DNA of 64,000 nucleotides from Janthinobacterium agaricidamnosum NBRC 102515 = DSM 9628 (GTDB lineage: Bacteria > Pseudomonadota > Gammaproteobacteria > Burkholderiales > Burkholderiaceae_D): the NCBI RefSeq assembly GCF_000723165.1, contig NZ_HG322949.1:2931902-2995901 (forward strand), in the 5' to 3' direction. Shown in pieces: positions 59,125 through 64,000 of the stretch. How positions within the stretch are numbered: position 1 is the first letter of the stretch; every line of letters begins with the position of its first letter. The notes beneath the pieces were generated by a model. It was given only the letters and a program-made list of their open reading frames with translations, made no database searches and was not told the origin of the DNA. The translations under genes were made by a program, and so were the position numbers.

Positions 59125-60480
59125 CGATAGAATATTCTGCCCACCAATGCCTCGGCGTATGGAACTTTGGTGACCGCACTGCCACCTATTTGGGTGGTCG
59201 CGTCGCGCTCCTGGTCGACCGTGGTGGTGCGCGTGCCGTAGCTGATGCCGAAGCCGCTACCGCTCATGCAACCGCTTTACTTGACACTGCGGTGCTGCGA
59301 TTCGATACTGGTATCGGTTGCTGCGGCGATCGTGATGTCGCATTTGGCGATCAGGCTGGCCGCGTCGTCGCTGAGGATGGTCGAATTCGTCACCTTGAGA
59401 TCGTTGCCGGCCGCCAGCGCCACCGTGTTGCCGCCGAACGCGCTGCCCGACGCCATGCTGCGCTCCAGCGTGTCGCGGCTGGTGATCGTTTCGCTGTGCA
59501 GGAAGCCTTTTTCGGTATACTGGTGGCCTTCGTCGAGCGTTTCCTTGTTATCCCGGCTGTCCGGTTGACATCATGGCCCGCGCTGACGACCAGCGTCTGG
59601 CTGACCTGCATGTCCGCCGCCCGCGCATACGATTCAGGAAATGTTCTATATAAAGCTCTCTCTCCCGCCTTCATGATTGAAGCAAAATATATCGGCGTCG
59701 CCGCCCGCTTTCAGCGACACGTTGCCGGCGCCGCGCATCTGGTTACCGGTATTGGCGACGACGCCCAGCGTCAAGTCGCGCCCCGCGACGATGCTGGTCA
59801 CGCCATCCTTGCCGGCGTTGCCGATCACGCCGCCGAGTATCGATACGTCGCGACCGGCGGCCGCCATATACAGGCCGGCGACCCGATCGATGCTGTTGCG
59901 CGACTGCGGATAATCGCCGCCTTCCGCGTGGCGCACCGTCGTCTCGACCTGCAGGTCGCGGCCCGCCGTGGCGATCAATTCGCTGTTGGCCTAAATCGCG
60001 CCGCCGATATTATTCAGGTCGTTGCGCGCCGAAACCGCCACCGCGTCGCCATGGATACGCCCGCCCAGATTGTCGACATTGTCGACCGTCAGCCGCACCA
60101 CGTCGCGCCCGGCGATAGTGCCGCTGTTGCTCAGGTCGCCGGACAGGTTGATATTGACGTCCTTGCCGGCCAGCAGGGCGCCGGAACCATCCAGGTCGCC
60201 CTCGCGCACCCGCACATAGACCTGCGGCACCAGCGCCTTTTGCGTGCTGCCGTCGGCCAGCGTGATGTCTTGCTCGACCAGCCAGACGATGTCGCTGGTC
60301 AGCGCAGCCATTTGCGCCGGCGTCAACGCCACGCCGGGGCGCAGGTTCCAGGTATTGGCATAGGCCGCGCCGGCTTCCATCAGGCCACGGTATTGCTGCT
60401 CATCGCTGCTGTAGTCGCCGACGAAACGCTGGCCGGTCAGTTCGGCAAAACGAAGGCCAGCTACGCCCCCCAACCGACGT
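59125..60480 (-). pseudogene. Broken filamentous-haemagglutinin (CdiA/FHA) fragment
   Basis: From 60480 downward the frame encodes FHA sequence: FAELTGQRFVGDYSSDEQQY, then NTWNLRPGVALTPAQMAALT and DVVRLTVDNVDNLGGRIHGD. A TAG at 59993-59991 interrupts it. The same frame continues as IATAGRDLQVETTVRHAEGG to about 59650. Further pieces in other frames (ADMQVSQTLVVSAGHDVN; TLERSMASGSAFGGN; GSGFGISYGTRTTTVDQ) run to about 59130. There is no start or secretion signal, so it is a displaced internal piece of cdiA inactivated by stops and frameshifts. Confidence 0.8.
60295..60461. repeat. FHA-derived direct repeat, copy 1
   Basis: About 167 bp encoding the FAELTGQRF...PAQMAALT segment. It recurs at 61614-61783 with a 3-bp length difference and scattered substitutions. 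Each copy begins (on the minus strand) directly downstream of a small immunity-like gene, marking cassette boundaries. Confidence 0.8.
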
Positions 60481-60547
60481 CAAATGTCATTAATGCGCCG
60501 ATTCCTGTCTGGGTAGACCCCGGCCTGCTCGCTGTTTACGCCCAGAA

Positions 60548-60988
60548 TCAAGCCTCGGCTTGATGACCAGTAATCGTAAAGTTCAACCTTAACTGAAACG
60601 TATCTGGCACATCGAGATTCGTCGCTTGATAAGCGTGTTCGACATCCAATCTCCAGACTACGCCATTGGCAGCCCTAACACGCAAAGAGATTGGGAATGT
60701 AACGAAGAACTGTGTCACCACGCCGCTTTGCCCCTGATGATCCGTTTTCACCTTAGTTTCAAGGTTTGGCTTCGCCTTGCAGCTCACAGACAGGAGCTGC
60801 GAACCTGCATCTTGCGCGTACAGCTCAGTCTCAATATCACGAACAACAAACTGGCGGAAGTCTCGGCCTTTTCTCATCCATTCAAGCATATAAACGCTGT
60901 CATCGACAGTCTCGAACCCGGATATTTCGACCCGCTCAGGTATGTGCTGGGATTCAACGAAGTTTCTGCTGTTTTCTGTCTTTTCCAT
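60548..60988 (-). CDS. Small protein of an orphan cdi cassette, possible immunity
   Basis: A 146-residue soluble protein (starts MEKTENSRNFVESQHIPERV) with beta-rich middle segments (FFVTFPISLRVRAANGVVW) and lower GC than the flanking FHA DNA. It starts 22 bp after the stop of the upstream FHA-fusion ORF and precedes the repeated FHA boundary. It sits where an immunity gene would. The family is not recognised. Confidence 0.6.
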   Translation of the reverse strand: MEKTENSRNFVESQHIPERVEISGFETVDDSVYMLEWMRKGRDFRQFVVRDIETELYAQDAGSQLLSVSCKAKPNLETKVKTDHQGQSGVVTQFFVTFPISLRVRAANGVVWRLDVEHAYQATNLDVPDTFQLRLNFTITGHQAEA

Positions 60989-61010
60989 TCGTCCACTCTA
61001 TAACTTTTAT

Positions 61011-61613
61011 CTAAATAACACGAGGCACACCAGAAATCCTATCGTTATGACATTCACCACGAAGTATCAGGTCAAAGGTTAGCTCTAGCTGCTCCGCCAT
61101 TTTAACGAGCGTGGCCGACTTGCCTTTGACGAACGGTGCTTCTGCTCGCAATATCTTAGCTGCTGTATGCAATTCATTAAGCAACGATTTCGAAATTAAT
61201 TCGCTATTCTTAAGGAGGCGAGCTAGCAGCACCGAGGCAATCGTCGGCAGGTTGCCGCTATTGCCGCCCGTACCGGCCACCGACATGCCGCCGCTCACGC
61301 CCATGCCGTTCGCCTGCGATACCGCATGGTTGGCGATCTCGCTGTGCGTCAGCGTGCCGGTGCGCAGTGTATTGACGTCTGTTCCTTCCGCCGTGCTGCT
61401 GATCACCGCCCCCTTCAAATCGGTGTTGCCGGCCACCTTGATCTGGAAGCCGCCGTCGCCCGCCTTGATGCCGCTTTGTTCCTGCACGCTGGCGTAGTCG
61501 TTGTGGAGGTTGCTCTGGCTGTAGCTGCCGCTGGTGCTCTGGCTCTTGCTGTCGAATTTTGCCGTGTCCTGCAGGCTTTCCAGGTTCAGGCTGCCTTTGA
61601 TGTCGCCGATCAC
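61011..61613 (-). pseudogene. FHA fragment joined to a foreign C-terminal domain (orphan CdiA-CT)
   Basis: The first about 130 residues are CdiA/FHA-type sequence (GDIKGSLNLESLQDTAKFDS, then NTDLKGAVISSTAEGTDVNT). From about residue 131 (near 61223) it switches abruptly to an unrelated helical stretch (KSLLNELHTAAKILRAEAPF, KMAEQLELTFDLILRGEC) of about 65 residues ending at 61011. There is no translation start. Upstream it is joined out of frame to the repeat at 61614-61783. It looks like the 3' end of a displaced cdiA allele. Confidence 0.65.
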
Positions 61614-61783
61614 CTGGTCAGCGCCGCCATTTGGGCCGGCGTCAACACCACGCCGGGACGCAGCAGGCTCCAGGTGTTGGCATAGGCCGCGCCAGCTTCC
61701 ATCAGGCCGCGGTATTACTCTTCATCGCTGGTGTAATCGCCGGCGAAACGTTGGCCGGTCAGTTCGGCAAAACGAAGGCCAGT
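61614..61783. repeat. FHA-derived direct repeat, copy 2
   Basis: The second copy of the 60295-60461 repeat. In the FHA frame it contains a TAA stop where copy 1 encodes Gln (DEQQY). It is fused to the next FHA block (GDIKGS) out of frame at a CTGACCAGGTG junction. It lies 36 bp after the stop of the intact-looking immunity gene. Confidence 0.8.
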
Positions 61784-61818
61784 TACAATAAGAGATATGA
61801 TCGCACGAAACTGGACAC

Positions 61819-62079
61819 CTAAATTGCCTCTAATACATCCGCAAAATCAGCAGCAGCGTTACATAAATCGGGGTAGGCTAATAAATTATTTTCGCCTCTA
61901 AAAAATATCCAACTACATGGGAATTCCATCGCCTTAGTAACTCTCCCCACATCGACATCATCAAGAAGTTGCTTAATACAATTATAAGCCTCCATCACAT
62001 CATTATCAGAAACAGAATACTTCTCGAGTAAAGCACGTAACATGTGTGCTTTACTCACCAGATTTTCGATAGTACCCAT
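61819..62079 (-). CDS. Immunity protein of the CdiA toxin (CdiI-like)
   Basis: An 86-residue helical, acidic protein (MGTIENLVSKAHMLRALLEK, then DVMEAYNCIKQLLDDVDVGR). Its ATG at 62079 overlaps the cdiA TGA by one base (TGATG). Low GC matches the toxin end of cdiA. It is assigned as the cognate immunity protein by position and coupling. No known immunity family is recognised. Confidence 0.7.
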   Translation of the reverse strand: MGTIENLVSKAHMLRALLEKYSVSDNDVMEAYNCIKQLLDDVDVGRVTKAMEFPCSWIFFRGENNLLAYPDLCNAAADFADVLEAI

Positions 62080-64000
62080 CAGTGTACTCCTTTCGATAGC
62101 AGTATAAATGGATTTACTGGTACTGGTGTTGTCCACTGTGCTCGATTAGGAACAATAACCTGTTGCGCTCCTCCTGGCATCGTAGCTGCCCCTTGCGATG
62201 TCTTAGCAACATCTGAGACAAATACATTTGGTGTCATACCAGGCTTAGGAGTAATTGCATAAAAATCTATGCCATTTTTTTGGATATTTCCTGCTTGCGC
62301 AGCAGGCAATCCAAGCACTTTACCTGCTTCTTCAGGAGACATAGTTGCAATTGCTCGTGCCTGTTGAGGACTCATCCAAAAACCAGAATAAGGTGATACA
62401 TTATCTCCTTTCGGCACCGCCTTCACTAAAATACTACCTTGCGTAGCAATACCAGTTTGTGGCAGTGAATTCCCAGACTCAATATATGTTCTAGCAAATC
62501 GCTCAGCCGCACTTTGAGATAAGGTTGGGGTCCCCGCCTGGATTTCCTTGATAAGCGCTTGCACCTGAGGAGTAGCCAATATATCAGGCGTCATTTTGAG
62601 GCCGGCAGGCACAAAGTCCTGATAGCTCGCGGCGCTCAACTTATTCAATGCAGCCGCTTGATCAAGTACCTTGTTGACTGCCATATTCGCTGTCACAGCA
62701 GAGCCGATACCTAAGGCAGTCTCTACCAAGCCCGCCGCTTGCGGCGACATTCCCAAACCTTGTAAGCTTTGATTCAAGAATGTATCAACAGGATTCCCTG
62801 ACACTAACCGCCGCGCGCCAGTATACGCAGCATCAGCGCTATACGTCCCTACTAACGCATTGGCAACGCAACCCACACCAGTCACACATGACAATGGTGC
62901 GGTAGCTAAACTGCCAGCAACGCCCAAACCACCCAAAACCAGCTGACCTGCGCCGAGTCCTCGATCAACAATCTGGTACGTGTTGTTCATCTGCTTTGCC
63001 GCATCAATCTTACTGTCGCTAATCCAACCTGTGGTTGTATAAGTGAATAAACCCCTCTGATTTACTAACTGTTGCCTCTCTCCTGAAAGTTCAGGACTGT
63101 TACCAATATCTGCCAACTGCTTGAGTTGTTTATATACGGCACTATCCACGGGATATTCAGCGTAACATTTGACGGCGGCACATGCAGCAGCGGTTAATTT
63201 AGCTTCTTTTGTCGAGTCACCATTAGCAAGTTGTTTAATGCGCTCTTTTTCTGTCGCATGCAATTGCCTGTTAAATACATCCACCGCCGTCGCGCTACTG
63301 CTGCCTTGCGACACACTGCCCAACGCATCGATACCGCCTTGTCCCGACACGCCCGCAGCCGCCAGACCGCCCAGCGCGCCGCCCAGACTGGCCAGCGCCT
63401 GCTGATAGGTATTCACCAGCGCGTCGGCCTCAGCCCCAGTCAGCCCCTGCTTCTTAGCTTCTGCTTCCCCTAAGCTCTTGCCCAGTTGCTGGCCCACATT
63501 GCCGCCGCCAACCCCGGCAACCCCGGACAGCGAACCAGCACCACCACCCGCCAGCGCGCCAATCAGCCCCTGGCTCGCCGCATGCAGCGCAAGCCGGTTT
63601 ACGCCATTGTCACCCCACGAGTCCGCCGTCGCCTTGGCCTGATCCGCCAGTGATTGATAGCGGCTGGCATTCTCGGCATCGCCATTTCTCTTCGCTTCGT
63701 CCGCCAGATTTTGGTTAATGGTGCGATCCCGCTCCGCCGCATCCTGCTTCTCTTTGCCTATGTCCCCCACCTTATTCGCCAACAACGGCCCCGCAGCCTT
63801 CATAAACGCCTGCGTCACCTCGATCGTCGCCTGCAACGCCTGCTTGTCGAAGTTGTTGCCGATCTTGCCGCTGGTGTCCACGCCCGTGGTGACGTTGCGG
63901 TTCACGCCCGCTACCGTTTCCTCGGCGCCCTTGCCCGTCAATGCCCGCTGCGCCGCGTCGTCGGTGATCACCAGACTGCCCGCGCTGATGCCGCTGGCTG
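62079..64000 (-). CDS. CdiA/FHA-type contact-dependent toxin, C-terminal part (5' end outside window)
   Basis: The frame is open to the window edge, so at least 640 residues of a much larger exported protein are seen. The GC-rich N-terminal half is the typical FHA/CdiA tail (IEVTQAFMKAAGPLLANKVG, RLALHAASQGLIGALAGG, GGNVGQQLGKSLGEAEAKKQ). The AT-richer C-terminal half has a hydrophobic helical pretoxin region (VLGGLGVAGSLATAPLSCVT) and then a toxin domain of about 150 residues (ILVKAVPKGDNVSPYSGFWM, GLPAAQAGNIQKNGIDFYAI, GGAQQVIVPNRAQWTTP). That domain resembles a recurrent polymorphic-toxin C-terminus of unknown activity. No VENN motif is visible. Confidence 0.82.
   Translation of the reverse strand, partial: ASGISAGSLVITDDAAQRALTGKGAEETVAGVNRNVTTGVDTSGKIGNNFDKQALQATIEVTQAFMKAAGPLLANKVGDIGKEKQDAAERDRTINQNLADEAKRNGDAENASRYQSLADQAKATADSWGDNGVNRLALHAASQGLIGALAGGGAGSLSGVAGVGGGNVGQQLGKSLGEAEAKKQGLTGAEADALVNTYQQALASLGGALGGLAAAGVSGQGGIDALGSVSQGSSSATAVDVFNRQLHATEKERIKQLANGDSTKEAKLTAAACAAVKCYAEYPVDSAVYKQLKQLADIGNSPELSGERQQLVNQRGLFTYTTTGWISDSKIDAAKQMNNTYQIVDRGLGAGQLVLGGLGVAGSLATAPLSCVTGVGCVANALVGTYSADAAYTGARRLVSGNPVDTFLNQSLQGLGMSPQAAGLVETALGIGSAVTANMAVNKVLDQAAALNKLSAASYQDFVPAGLKMTPDILATPQVQALIKEIQAGTPTLSQSAAERFARTYIESGNSLPQTGIATQGSILVKAVPKGDNVSPYSGFWMSPQQARAIATMSPEEAGKVLGLPAAQAGNIQKNGIDFYAITPKPGMTPNVFVSDVAKTSQGAATMPGGAQQVIVPNRAQWTTPVPVNPFILLSKGVH

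Noticed and set aside
59100..60563. 487-residue plus-strand frame opposite the FHA fragment
   Set aside because: It is antisense to FHA sequence recognisable on the minus strand and has no domain.

Overview
The window looks like a chromosomal segment from a high-GC betaproteobacterium of the Oxalobacteraceae (Janthinobacterium / Duganella / Massilia type). This is inferred from gene content and codon bias: exosortase-A-associated exopolysaccharide genes, a Phc-like methyltransferase/kinase/regulator locus, many c-di-GMP proteins and the Q-pathway genes. No rRNA, tRNA or CRISPR array was seen.

Layout. (1) 1-19679 is most of an exosortase A (EpsH)-associated exopolysaccharide cluster. It holds an MBOAT acyltransferase, glycosyltransferases, a flippase, a GT2-GT4 fusion, an O-antigen-ligase-type protein, a polysaccharide deacetylase, an amidotransferase, a PLP decarboxylase, an acyl-CoA/AMP ligase, a GNAT-like protein, an acyl carrier protein, two alpha/beta hydrolases, another glycosyltransferase and a TPR lipoprotein-like or secreted protein. 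Most genes are translationally coupled by 4-nt overlaps. The cluster is split by an unrelated divergent SDR/LysR pair, and a perfect FNR-type box sits in the central divergent promoter. The exosortase itself is not in the window. (2) 19680-32345 is housekeeping and accessory: an MBL hydrolase, tadA-queD-queE, an orphan NarL-type kinase, a PAS-GGDEF protein, a TetR/DUF1348 pair, an M16 protease, a YafO-type toxin-antitoxin pair, a secreted nuclease and an SRPBCC protein. (3) 32372-36795 is a Phc-like quorum-sensing locus (methyltransferase, sensor kinase, response regulator) in which a second kinase gene has decayed to a C-terminal remnant beside miniature inverted-repeat elements. (4) 37303-56055 holds a MarR-GNAT fusion, an S9 peptidase, two GGDEF/EAL proteins, a cupredoxin-like protein, a SEL1 protein, an exonuclease, an Hsp70, an Ig-like lipoprotein, LacI and AraC regulators and a T2 RNase. 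(5) 56163-57300 is a decayed sugar/polyol operon. (6) 57624-64000 is a contact-dependent-inhibition (CdiA/FHA) region, read on the minus strand. It has the 3' end of a large cdiA with its immunity gene, followed by a string of orphan toxin/immunity-like modules separated by broken FHA fragments.

The most unusual signal is a family of about 158-bp miniature elements with GAGCCTATCCC termini and a 3-bp TTA/TAA target duplication. All four loci in the window lie exactly at the stop codon of a minus-strand gene. At three of them the far side is a truncated gene remnant, which suggests repeated element-associated deletion.
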